In this document: positions 7,869 to 16,869 of the stretch, piece by piece | Layout: each line of letters opens with the position of its first letter | Position numbering within the stretch: position 1 is the stretch's first letter | Source of the DNA: Pseudomonas sp. UBA1879 | Lineage (GTDB): Bacteria > Pseudomonadota > Gammaproteobacteria > Pseudomonadales > Pseudomonadaceae | Direction of reading: 5' to 3' | DNA: 64,000 bases | Assembly: GCF_002338065.1 (NCBI RefSeq) | Contig: NZ_DDHJ01000023.1 | Coordinates: 1 to 64,000, forward strand | Program-made: the position numbers and the translations under genes | Notes under the pieces: generated by a model | What the model saw: only the letters and a program-made list of their open reading frames with translations | What the model was told of the DNA's origin: nothing | Databases searched by the model: none

Positions 7869-10800
7869 TCACTTCTTCGCTTTCACCACCAACTGCGCAG
7901 GCGCGTCGCCCAGTGCTTGCCAGTTCGGCCGGTACATCGATTCGACCTGCGGCGGCGGCACGCGATACGTGCCCGGCGTCACCGCCCGCGACAGGTACAG
8001 CAGGTGCACCGTGTTGAAGCCTTGCAGGTCCACCGCAGCCACGTAGCGATCGCCCCGGAATTCCTGGTGTTTCAACCCGGCGTTTTCCATCGACTCGCGC
8101 CACTGCTTCACCGACTCGCTGGCGTCTTCCAGACTGGCGGCACTCTGCGCGAGGTTTTGGTTTTCGATTTCCAGGCCCGCGGGCAACAGGTCGACCACCA
8201 GTGCATCCGGCACGCGCTCTTTGGATTTCAGCTCCAGGTGCACCAAGACCAGCTCGCCGCTCTTCAGCGCATTGAGGTTCAGCGCCTCGCCGTCCATGCC
8301 GAGGTATTCACGACGGATCGCCAGGTTCTCGCCACCGGCCACTGGCGGCTGCGACGGGTAACCGGAAATCGTCATCTGCTGATACAGCGTGGCATCGCCG
8401 GTGTTTTGAACCGTCAACGGCGACGCCAGCACCGAGCTGTCGAGCTTCACCCCCGGCTGGTCGTTGCTCAGTTCGCGGTTGTTGCTGCCGCTGTTCAAGG
8501 TGGCCGCCCACTTCGCCTCGGGTTTGCCGAGCAGATCACGCCCGGCGAGGAACAGCGAATTACGCTCTTGGGTCGACAGATAGCGACTGGCCGCGACCTG
8601 ATCGGACAGCGCGAACAGCCGCTCTTCAACCTTGTCCGACGCCAGTTTGTTCTCTTCCAGCAACGACAGAATCAGCGCCTGATCGCGCAACGGGCTGCCG
8701 TAATCAGCCAGCCAGTCGTTGGCCTTGCGACCGGCCGCGAGGCCTGCCAGCAACGCCTGATCGGCACGAGGCTTGTCGCCCATTTTTTCCAGCGCGATGG
8801 ACAGCTGCACCAGCGGCAGACCGGAACGCGCATCGCTGCGTCGGTCGAACAGGCTGCGCAACGCCCCCAACGGCGCCTGCTGACTGCGCGACAACACAAG
8901 GCCCGCATAGGCCTGCACGGCAAAACGCGTGTGGTCGGCGTTTTCGCTGTAATTGACCTCGATCTGATTGCGCTCCTGCAGGTAACGCAGCAGACGTTCG
9001 TTGGCCTTCTTCAGCGCATCCGGCGGCACGGCAAAGCCTTGATCGCGTGCGCGCAGCAGGAAGTCGGTGACGTACGCCGTCAGCCAATACTCTTCCTCGC
9101 CGTCCGCGCCCCACAGGCCGAAGCTGCCGTTGTAGCGCTGCATGCCCAGCAGACGCTCGATGCCGATCTCGATCTTGCGTTTGCGCTCGGCGTCCGATTC
9201 GCCTTCCAGGCCCAGCCGTTTGAGGGTCGCGGCGTCGGCGTAGAGCGATGGATACAGCCCGCTGGTGGTCTGTTCCAGGCAGCCATACGGATAGGCCTTG
9301 AGCGCGCGAATCTGCTCGCCGAGGTTCAGCGGCGGACGGCTCGACACGGCCAACAGCGCTTCGCGCCCCGCCGGTTCGAAGGCGTCGAGCACGCCCTCCG
9401 GCAGACTCCACGTCTGATCCTTGAGCACGGCGCGGTACTGCCGCAGCATCGCCGGGTACGCCGGACGCACACCGATGGTCCACTCGCGGCTGAACGCAGG
9501 CAGGCTCTCGCCCGGCAAGTCCAGACCGTTGACCGTGACTCGAACCACGCCTTTGCCGAAACCGCCCTGAGCCTTCACCGGAATCTGCAGCGTGGTGCGC
9601 TGGCCCTGATTGAGGCTGATCGCCTTCGTGCCCTCCCCTTCGCCCAGGCTCAACTGGCCCTCAGCGGTGACTTGCACGTTGAGCTTCTGCGCCTTGCCGG
9701 AGAGGTTCGACAGGTCCAGCGCCACTTTGGTCTGGTCGCCACCGGCGAGGAAGCGCGGCGCCGACAGCTCGGCAATCAGCGGCGCCGCCACGACGGTTTT
9801 TGCTTCGGCCATGCCATAGCGCTCATCGGTCCAGGCTTGCGCCATGATCCGCAATTCGCCGTTGAAATCCGGAATATCAACGCTGACTTCGGCGTCGCCT
9901 TGCTCGTTCAAGGTCACCGGCGCACTTTGCAGGGCGACGATGGTGACGCTGGTTTCCGGACGCTTGCCGCCTTTGGCCAACGCCGCGTCGCCACCGAAGG
10001 CAAGGCTGGCCAGACGATTACGCCCCGCCTCAATCAACTGCCCATAAACATCGAGCTGATCGGCGCCGTATTCCTTGCGCCCGAACAGGCTGGCGAACGG
10101 GTCCGGCGTTGGGTATTCGGTGATGTTGAGGATGCCGACGTCCACCGCTGCCACCAGCACATGCACGTCTTTCGGAATCGAGCCGTCGGCGTTCCTGGCG
10201 TTGACCTTGAGTTTGAGTGGCTGCTTGGGGCGCATCTTCTCAGGCGCCGTGACTGTCAGCGCCAGCTTGCGTTGCGAGCGGTCCAGCGGCAGGTGCAGCA
10301 CGCCGACCGCGCGTTTCGGCGTGACATTGGCCTTGCGTTCGCCAGGACGAATCACCAGCGCGCTGACGTACAGATCATGGCGCGCCCATTTCTTGTCCAC
10401 CGGCACGTCGAAGGTTTTGCCCTCGGCCGGCACGTCGATCTCCTGCCACCACAGCGGTCCTTCGCTGGATTCCACCAGCAGATAGCCCTTGCCCGCCGAA
10501 GGCGGTGTGACGGTGACCTTGGCCGTGTCGCCATCGGCATAGGCCGGTTTGTCCAACGCGAGCTTGACCTGATCGGGACGCACCGCTCCGCCCTCGGCGT
10601 TGTCCTGCCAGCGGTAACCGGCCCAGAAACGCAGGCTGCTGACGATGCCGGTGGCCGGATCTTCGACCTCGACGCGGTACGGGCCCCATTCAACCGGGAA
10701 GCTGACCTTGGCGGTGGAATCCTTCTTCACGCTCAGGGTTTCTTCGGACAGGTTCAGGTACTTCTCGTTGTAGTGATAGCTCCAGCCATCGCTCTCCGAG

Positions 10801-12791
10801 TAGTTCCAGTAGTAGTCGCGGCGTTCGCGGATCAGCCGGACCTTGAGGTTGTCAGCCGCCAGCTTGTGGCCTTCGGCGTCGGCCATCAGGACCTCGAATT
10901 CCACCGGGCCATCGCCATCAGTGGCTTCGCCGTCGAACAGGCCACGCAGGCCGGGCATTGCGTCCGCAGGCCAGACCGGCTGGGCCAAACGACGGGTGAT
11001 AGGCCGCCCGCCCGACTCTTGCAGGCTGGCTTGCAACACCAATTGCAGCGGAGACCGGGCCTTGGCCCATTGGCTGTCGATGCTCAGGTCGAGCTGACCA
11101 TTGGCATCGAGGGTGCTGTCTTCGATTTCCAGATCCTGCTTCAGATCCTCTTCTGTGATCGAACCGAATTGATACCCCGGCAATCCCGGCACCGCTTCGC
11201 GCAACGGCCGCACATAGAGTTGGCCGGTCAGGCGATTGCCCGACGCAGGGGCGCCATAGAGGTAGCGGCCATTGATGGAAATGTCGAACGGCGCGTCCGG
11301 CGCCAAAGGCGTTTCGTTGCCCTTGAGTTCGAGTGCCATGCGTTCGGGGAGGAAATCCTCGACCTGGACTTCGTACAGCTGCGGCTTGCCGTCGCCCAGG
11401 TCAAAGACCAATTGCCAACGTCCGGTCGGGGATTCGTCCGACAGTTGCAGTTGATATTGGTAGAGCCCACTGGCGTCGGCGTCCCACACGAATTTGCGGC
11501 TGACCTGCTCGTCCGGGCGGCGCACTTCCACGCTGATTGGCTGAGGGTTCACACGCTTGCCATCGTTGTCGCGCAGCAGACCGTTGAGCAGCACGACCTC
11601 GCCGGGACGATACAGGTCACGCGGACCGAAGATGAAGAACTGCAACGGGTGAGCCTGTGGCCCGGTGATGTCGAACTCGGCGAGGTCCAGCGCCGCACTG
11701 TTCAAGCGCAACATGCTGGTCTGTTCAGCTTGTTTGGCCAGTAGCACTTGCGCCTTGGCGGGCAGCGGCAATTCGGCGTGACCGGCATTGTCGGTCTTGC
11801 CCTGGCCGACCACACGGCCCTTGTCGTCGTACAGTTCCACGTCGACGCCACTCAGCGCCTTGCCGCCTTCGAGTGCTTGAGTGAAGACGTCCAGGCGATT
11901 GCTGTAGCGGTGCGCGGAAAGACCGATGTCACTGAGGGTGAACAGCGTCGCTGGCTGCGAATAGTTGTAGGTCCCCGAGGCGCGCATCACAGCCAGGTAA
12001 ACGCCCGGCTCTTGCAGCTGCTTGAGCCCGGCGATTGGCAGCAGCACGGTTTCACGGGTGTTGCGCGCAGGGTTCAGGTCGAAACGGCCGCCGTAGACCA
12101 GATCGGCCATGGGCAGTAGCTCCTTGGACTCATAGCTTTGCAGGCTCGACGAACCTTCCCACGCATTGAGGAACTCGGGCAGCGAATCGGGCTTGATGCG
12201 GAAGAATTCGACGTCGACCTTGTCGACGTTGAGCGCAATCACCGGCAGACCTTCGGCCAGACGAGTCGGCAGCAGGCTGCCACGGCTGGCGAAACCGACC
12301 GTGGCTTGCAGGTCGGAGGTTTCCAGCCGCGCGGAATATTCAGCGGCCAGGGTGTTGTTGTTCACCGCCAGCAGACCGGGGTCGATGGTCAGCACCAACT
12401 TGCGCTTTGGCTCAAGATGGCGAAGGCGCAGCTCCATGAGGTTGTCCGACAGTTCCCACGCGCCATCGACCTTGCCGTTGACGCTGTCGACCAGATGCAC
12501 TTTCTCGGCAAATTTCTGGTCGGGGTTCAGCGGCACGGAAAAACTCAGCGACAGCGTGCTGGCGCCGTCGAGCTGAACTTCCGAAACGTCCACCACGGTC
12601 AGCTCACGTCCGGCGTAGCGTTTGCTCAACCCAGGCAGGTCGACCGCAGGTTTGGGTTTGCCCGTGTCCACCGCCGCCGCTTGAGGCGTGGCAGGTTGCG
12701 CAGGGGCAGGCGCGGGTTTATCGGAGGTGGAGGAATCGCAGGCACCGAGCAGTACCAGCGCGCAGGCCAGGAACAATCCTTTGTTAAGCAT
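7869..12791 (-). CDS. yfhM: Bacterial alpha-2-macroglobulin lipoprotein (YfhM-like)
   Basis: 1640 residues. Lipoprotein signal M-L-N-K-G...L-L-G-A-C (lipidated Cys about 18), then a Pro/Ala-rich linker and a long series of macroglobulin beta domains. The thioester motif C-L-E-Q is at about residues 1171-1174, followed by the alpha/alpha toroid complement-like domain. Such proteins trap attacking proteases: cleavage of a bait region exposes the thioester, which couples to the protease. They sit in the periplasm and are usually encoded beside pbpC, as here, which suggests joint repair and defence of a breached envelope. The motif is intact and the length is typical. The opposite strand is open for over 1200 codons, but that is a composition artefact. 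Confidence 0.93.
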   Translation of the reverse strand: MLNKGLFLACALVLLGACDSSTSDKPAPAPAQPATPQAAAVDTGKPKPAVDLPGLSKRYAGRELTVVDVSEVQLDGASTLSLSFSVPLNPDQKFAEKVHLVDSVNGKVDGAWELSDNLMELRLRHLEPKRKLVLTIDPGLLAVNNNTLAAEYSARLETSDLQATVGFASRGSLLPTRLAEGLPVIALNVDKVDVEFFRIKPDSLPEFLNAWEGSSSLQSYESKELLPMADLVYGGRFDLNPARNTRETVLLPIAGLKQLQEPGVYLAVMRASGTYNYSQPATLFTLSDIGLSAHRYSNRLDVFTQALEGGKALSGVDVELYDDKGRVVGQGKTDNAGHAELPLPAKAQVLLAKQAEQTSMLRLNSAALDLAEFDITGPQAHPLQFFIFGPRDLYRPGEVVLLNGLLRDNDGKRVNPQPISVEVRRPDEQVSRKFVWDADASGLYQYQLQLSDESPTGRWQLVFDLGDGKPQLYEVQVEDFLPERMALELKGNETPLAPDAPFDISINGRYLYGAPASGNRLTGQLYVRPLREAVPGLPGYQFGSITEEDLKQDLEIEDSTLDANGQLDLSIDSQWAKARSPLQLVLQASLQESGGRPITRRLAQPVWPADAMPGLRGLFDGEATDGDGPVEFEVLMADAEGHKLAADNLKVRLIRERRDYYWNYSESDGWSYHYNEKYLNLSEETLSVKKDSTAKVSFPVEWGPYRVEVEDPATGIVSSLRFWAGYRWQDNAEGGAVRPDQVKLALDKPAYADGDTAKVTVTPPSAGKGYLLVESSEGPLWWQEIDVPAEGKTFDVPVDKKWARHDLYVSALVIRPGERKANVTPKRAVGVLHLPLDRSQRKLALTVTAPEKMRPKQPLKLKVNARNADGSIPKDVHVLVAAVDVGILNITEYPTPDPFASLFGRKEYGADQLDVYGQLIEAGRNRLASLAFGGDAALAKGGKRPETSVTIVALQSAPVTLNEQGDAEVSVDIPDFNGELRIMAQAWTDERYGMAEAKTVVAAPLIAELSAPRFLAGGDQTKVALDLSNLSGKAQKLNVQVTAEGQLSLGEGEGTKAISLNQGQRTTLQIPVKAQGGFGKGVVRVTVNGLDLPGESLPAFSREWTIGVRPAYPAMLRQYRAVLKDQTWSLPEGVLDAFEPAGREALLAVSSRPPLNLGEQIRALKAYPYGCLEQTTSGLYPSLYADAATLKRLGLEGESDAERKRKIEIGIERLLGMQRYNGSFGLWGADGEEEYWLTAYVTDFLLRARDQGFAVPPDALKKANERLLRYLQERNQIEVNYSENADHTRFAVQAYAGLVLSRSQQAPLGALRSLFDRRSDARSGLPLVQLSIALEKMGDKPRADQALLAGLAAGRKANDWLADYGSPLRDQALILSLLEENKLASDKVEERLFALSDQVAASRYLSTQERNSLFLAGRDLLGKPEAKWAATLNSGSNNRELSNDQPGVKLDSSVLASPLTVQNTGDATLYQQMTISGYPSQPPVAGGENLAIRREYLGMDGEALNLNALKSGELVLVHLELKSKERVPDALVVDLLPAGLEIENQNLAQSAASLEDASESVKQWRESMENAGLKHQEFRGDRYVAAVDLQGFNTVHLLYLSRAVTPGTYRVPPPQVESMYRPNWQALGDAPAQLVVKAKK

Positions 12792-12943
12792 GAGGCACTC
12801 ATTGGCAGCAATTGGGGTGAGGAGCAGCAGTTATAGCACTGCAATCATGGACGTACAGCGCGGCGCCGAGATAGACCGTGGGTTTGTGCGTTTGTTCGCA
12901 GGCCGCAAAATCACTCTCCGGTAGAAGTCGTACGCAAACTCTG

Positions 12944-13032
12944 CGGGAGTGAGCTTGCTCTCGAACGTTGACTTCCAGACGCAGAGACGGGCCGCGTCGC
13001 AATCGCCAATTCGTGAGCAAGCTCACTCCCAC
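12944..13032. repeat. REPIN between the macroglobulin and MATE genes
   Basis: Inverted REP arms at 12944-12960 (G-G-G-A-G-T-G-A-G-C-T-T-G-C-T-C) and 13014-13032 (its complement), about 50 bp apart. The 314-bp gap 12792-13105 holds this element plus, presumably, the divergent promoters of the two flanking genes. No other structure stands out. Confidence 0.75.
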
Positions 13033-13105
13033 CGTTGAATCTGCGCTGTTTCTGCCGAATCGTTACAATGCCGCCCTTCCCGCTCACTGAATCCATAGAG
13101 CCTCC

Positions 13106-14443
13106 ATGTCTCATTTCCTCTCCGACTGGCGTCAGCGCGTCACCCATCGACAGGTGTGGGCGCTGGCGGCGCCGATGATTTTGTCGAACCTCTCCGTGCC
13201 GCTGGTCTCGCTGGTGGACAGCACAGTGATCGGGCATTTGCCCCATGCCCACCAGCTCGGCGCGGTGGCGGTCGGCGGTACGCTTTACAGCTTTCTGGCC
13301 TGGGCGATGGGTTTTCTGCGCATGGGCACGACGGGGTTTGCAGCGCAGGCCGCAGGACGTAGAGACGGTACGGCGTTGCGTCAGGTGCTGTTGCAAGGCC
13401 TGTTGCTCGCGCTCGGGTTCTCTGTGTTGCTGGGGCTGATCGGCTTGCCGTTCCAGCACCTGGCGTTGCAGATCATGCAACCCTCCCCTGACCTCAACGA
13501 TTTGACCCAAGACTTCTTTCACACTCGCCTGCTGGGCCTCCCCGCCGCGCTGGCGAGCTATGCGCTGGTAGGCTGGTTTCTCGGTTTGCAAAACGCGCGG
13601 GCGCCGCTGGCGATTCTGCTGACGACCAATCTGGTGAACATCGCGCTGAATCTGTGGTTCGTCCTCGGGCTGGAGTGGGGTGTCGTCGGCTGCGCCCGTG
13701 CTTCGGTGATGGCGGAGTGGATCGGCGCGCTGCTAGGACTGGCGCTGACCCGCAAAGGCCTTCGCGATTACCCCGGCCAACTGATCCTCTCGGCGCTCAA
13801 ACGCTGGCACAGCTGGCGACCGCTGCTGGGGGTCAACCGGGACATTTTCATTCGTAGCCTGGTGCTGCAATCGGTGTTTTTCCTGATCACGGTACAAGGC
13901 GCACGATTGGGCGATGCCACGGTGGCCGCCAACGCGCTGCTGCTCAACGGCCTGCTGCTGACCGCCAACGCCCTGGACGGCCTCGCCCATGCAGTGGAGG
14001 CGCTGTGCGGCCACGCGATCGGCGCCCGCGACCGGGAAGCCCTGCGACGCTCGCTGAACGTGGCCACCGGATGGTCGTTGATTTGCAGTGTGGCGTTTGC
14101 AGTGTTCTTTCTCCTGGCGGGGCATCTGTTCATCGAGATGCAGACCGACATCATGGAAGTCCGCGAGATTGCTTTCGTTTACCTGCCTTACCTGGCCGTA
14201 CTGCCTTTGGTCGCGGTCTGGAGCTACTTGCTCGACGGCCTGTTCATCGGCGCCACCCGCGCCACCGAAATGCGCAACGCGATGGTCGTCACCGCGCTCA
14301 TTTCCGCGCCCTTTGCATGGCTGGCCCACGGGTTTGGCAACCACGGGCTGTGGGTGGCATTTCTGCTGTTCATGGCATTGCGGGCCTTGACGCTGGGGGT
14401 GATTGCGCGGCGATTGAATCGCACAGGGGGCTGGTTTGTTTAG
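13106..14443 (+). CDS. MATE family efflux transporter (DinF-like)
   Basis: 445 residues with about 12 hydrophobic segments in two similar halves, as expected for MATE antiporters. The N-terminal part reads V-W-A-L-A-A-P-M-I-L-S-N-L-S-V-P-L, followed by a typical first-helix pattern with V-D-S-T-V-I-G-H. It should export cationic drugs or metabolites across the inner membrane using a Na+ or H+ gradient. The substrate cannot be told from sequence. It resembles the DinF subgroup, but no LexA box is evident upstream. It stands alone, convergent with the esterase gene 33 bp downstream. Full length. Confidence 0.88.
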   Translation: MSHFLSDWRQRVTHRQVWALAAPMILSNLSVPLVSLVDSTVIGHLPHAHQLGAVAVGGTLYSFLAWAMGFLRMGTTGFAAQAAGRRDGTALRQVLLQGLLLALGFSVLLGLIGLPFQHLALQIMQPSPDLNDLTQDFFHTRLLGLPAALASYALVGWFLGLQNARAPLAILLTTNLVNIALNLWFVLGLEWGVVGCARASVMAEWIGALLGLALTRKGLRDYPGQLILSALKRWHSWRPLLGVNRDIFIRSLVLQSVFFLITVQGARLGDATVAANALLLNGLLLTANALDGLAHAVEALCGHAIGARDREALRRSLNVATGWSLICSVAFAVFFLLAGHLFIEMQTDIMEVREIAFVYLPYLAVLPLVAVWSYLLDGLFIGATRATEMRNAMVVTALISAPFAWLAHGFGNHGLWVAFLLFMALRALTLGVIARRLNRTGGWFV

Positions 14444-14476
14444 CCCACCCCAACATTCCTTTGTGGAGACGAGCAG

Positions 14477-15352
14477 TCAGTTGTCTTGTCCGTGAACGAA
14501 CGCCACCACCTCATCCAACACCGGCGCCAACCCGCGCATGGGTCGGGAGAACGTCGCTACCAACGTCGCGTGGCCTGGCTTGGAGAAATACAGTTCACGC
14601 ACGGGCACACCCTGCCGCCTCAGCCGTTCGGCCATACCGCCGGTGTTGCGCCGGGGATTGACGACGGTGTCGTCCTTCGCCGCTATTAACAAAGCAGGCG
14701 GCGACGCGGCGCTGACATGGTTGATGGGCTGTGAATCGGGCGGCGAATTCGGGAAGTAAAACACCGGCTTCACCTCCGGGTTCTCGATCGGCAGAAAATC
14801 GTACGGCCCTGCCAGGCCGATCCAGCCGCTCAGCATCGACGGCTTCATGTCCACAGTGGCCAGCCATTTCGGGGCCAGCGCCAGCATCGCTGCGTTGTAG
14901 GCCCCTGCACTGTGCCCCATCACATAAAGCCGGGAGGGATCGCCGCGGTACTCGTGAATGTGCTGGTGAGTCCAGCCCACTGCCTTGGCACTGTCATCGA
15001 GAAAACCCTGGTAATGCACCTGTGGATAAAGTCGATAATCCGCCAGCACCGCAACGATGCCGCGGGACGCGAGCGCCTCGCCGACGAAGCTGTAATCGCT
15101 GCGTGAGCCGCTGTTCCAGCTGCCGCCGTAAAAGAACACCACCACCGGCGCATCAGCGGCTGCATCGATTGGGGTGTAAATATCCAGCCGATTGCGCGGG
15201 TCCGGGCCGTAGCTCACGTCTGCGGTTTTGCTGAAGGTGCCCCCTGGCGTAAATGCATTGAGCACCTTCAGCGGCGAACAGCCCAGCAGAACGCCCAGCA
15301 GCCCAGCGGCAAGCAACAGTCGAAATACGGTTTTGATCATCAGGCTCGCCAT
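14477..15352 (-). CDS. Alpha/beta-hydrolase lipoprotein (esterase/lipase-like)
   Basis: 291 residues (or 287 from ATG 15340). A signal sequence with lipobox L-L-G-C predicts a lipid-anchored envelope protein. The hydrolase fold shows the oxyanion-hole motif F-F-Y-G-G-S-W, the nucleophile elbow G-H-S-A-G and a late His in K-P-G-H-A-T, a complete triad with a plausible Asp in A-A-K-D-D-T. It belongs to the carboxylesterase group related to BD-FAE-type enzymes; the substrate is unknown. Its start lies 24 bp behind the stop of the short VgrG gene on the same strand, so the two are likely cotranscribed. A lipoprotein signal argues against it being a T6SS cargo, so it may be a housekeeping neighbour. 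Confidence 0.8.
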   Translation of the reverse strand: MASLMIKTVFRLLLAAGLLGVLLGCSPLKVLNAFTPGGTFSKTADVSYGPDPRNRLDIYTPIDAAADAPVVVFFYGGSWNSGSRSDYSFVGEALASRGIVAVLADYRLYPQVHYQGFLDDSAKAVGWTHQHIHEYRGDPSRLYVMGHSAGAYNAAMLALAPKWLATVDMKPSMLSGWIGLAGPYDFLPIENPEVKPVFYFPNSPPDSQPINHVSAASPPALLIAAKDDTVVNPRRNTGGMAERLRRQGVPVRELYFSKPGHATLVATFSRPMRGLAPVLDEVVAFVHGQDN

Positions 15353-15376
15353 AGCGTGGAACAGAGTGGGTAAACC

Positions 15377-16597
15377 TTACGACTCCAGCCCATTCATCGA
15401 ATTCAGAAGGTTATCGACACCCTTCTCACCCTCTGCTTCGGCGATGGAACACAGCATCACCTTCAGCCCGCTCAGCGTCACGCTTTTCGAATCGATGGTG
15501 ACGAGGCTGCTGCCCACCCTGAAGTGCATTTCATGGTGCGCGGCCATGCGCATGATGAACCGATCATCAATGGAAAATTCAGGGGAGTCGCCGAGAAACG
15601 CCGAAGTGTCGATCCGGGTGGTCAGCACCCGGCGCGGCAGCGAGGCAGGGTCGGGGCGAGCGCGTGGGTTGATGTCCGGGTCCCATAGCCGGTCGCTGAT
15701 GTAAGGCAGATTGGGATTGCCATCGCGGAAACTCACCACCACTTCCATGCCGCCCCACCAGGCCTGCTCACGCTGGGTCAGCGCCAGGTCGATGGGAATC
15801 CAGCAGTCATTGAAACGCGCACCATCGCCCTGATTACTCCATTCGAAACGCACCTTGAGCCGGCCACGCGCATCGCGCCGCGCAGGTTCGAACAAGCCCC
15901 CCACGACGCAGGCCCGCTGCATGCACATCTTCGGTGCCAGCGGCGGTATTCGGGCTTGCAGGCTGTGGCTCGGCTCCTGAACCGCGACTTCGAACGGCTC
16001 GCTGACCATGCCTTCCGGCAGTTCCTCGGTGAAGACCACGACATGCCCGGACCGGGTGTGCAGAAAGTGATAGTGCATGCTCTCCTCTTCGCACAGGCGC
16101 TGGACCAGTTGCAGGTCGCTCTCGCAATACTGCGCACAGTAATCGCGCTCGGCGCAGGGCTGCTTGCGATGCCAGAAAAAGCCCGACTCGTCGATGCCGT
16201 GCTCACTCAGCACCTGCGTGATGATCTGCTCGGCGCACATTCCTTGAAAGATCCGCTGGTTGTGCCGATAGGCCATCAGCCCGAGCCGGGGCCCCACCGT
16301 GATCAGGTAGCGCGCAGGCGTCCGTTGCGAGAGGTCGCTGGAAGCGCGCTCGGTGGCACTGCGCATGATGGTCTGGATATGGCCGTGAATCCCTGTCGTC
16401 GATCCGGCGGGGTACAGAAAGCACGCGCTGAACAGCAAATCATGAACATCCAGCGAACCGACCGGGCTAAAAATTTCCAGTTGAAAACTGTAGGGACGGT
16501 CGGCGGATTCCTGCCCTTCGCAGGTCAATACCTCGAATGTGCGTTTGGGGCGGCTGATGTCCAGACGCAGGTGGGGCATGTCATTGAAAAGGTGCAT
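15377..16597 (-). CDS. Short VgrG-like T6SS spike protein
   Basis: 406 residues; typical VgrGs have 600 or more. Residues about 1-190 match the gp27-like N-terminal domain (R-Y-L-I-T-V-G-P-R-L, I-F-Q-G-M, S-D-L-Q-L-V-Q-R-L-C-E-E-E, Y-H-F-L-H). The sequence then jumps quickly to the OB-fold region (G-R-L-K-V-R-F-E-W, W-I-P-I-D, V-V-V-S-F-R-D-G-N-P-N). The middle gp27 part of roughly 150-200 residues is missing, and the C-terminal beta-helix needle is reduced to a short tail. The frame is otherwise open and in phase. It could be a degenerate orphan or a specialised short spike. No Hcp or PAAR gene is adjacent; a PAAR effector lies about 11 kb away. Confidence 0.8.
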   Translation of the reverse strand: MHLFNDMPHLRLDISRPKRTFEVLTCEGQESADRPYSFQLEIFSPVGSLDVHDLLFSACFLYPAGSTTGIHGHIQTIMRSATERASSDLSQRTPARYLITVGPRLGLMAYRHNQRIFQGMCAEQIITQVLSEHGIDESGFFWHRKQPCAERDYCAQYCESDLQLVQRLCEEESMHYHFLHTRSGHVVVFTEELPEGMVSEPFEVAVQEPSHSLQARIPPLAPKMCMQRACVVGGLFEPARRDARGRLKVRFEWSNQGDGARFNDCWIPIDLALTQREQAWWGGMEVVVSFRDGNPNLPYISDRLWDPDINPRARPDPASLPRRVLTTRIDTSAFLGDSPEFSIDDRFIMRMAAHHEMHFRVGSSLVTIDSKSVTLSGLKVMLCSIAEAEGEKGVDNLLNSMNGLES

Positions 16598-16869
16598 GGC
16601 GCGGGGATTCCTCAGCGAGCGGTTTCAGGCGGCCGGGGATTCTGTAACAGAAGATGCGTCAAGTAGAGGGGGTAAATGCAGAACAGGAAATGACCTACAG
16701 CAAGGGACAGCAGGCTGTCGGGAATATGTAGGAGAGTGTCGGGTTATGCGCAATCAGAGACATTTTTCGAAGGCCGAGCCGCAGGCAAATGCGGAGGATC
16801 AGACAGCCAGTTGGCTGCTGGTTCAACGCATTCGCCCGCAATCCGGCGCAGGGTTCGCGACTCGTTGCC

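Noticed and set aside
7917..11744. Open reading frame of about 1275 codons on the plus strand, opposite the macroglobulin gene
   Set aside because: The minus-strand frame has a lipoprotein signal, domains and the C-L-E-Q motif. The plus-strand frame is rich in Arg, Gln, His and Val with no domain, as expected for the antisense of a GC-rich gene.
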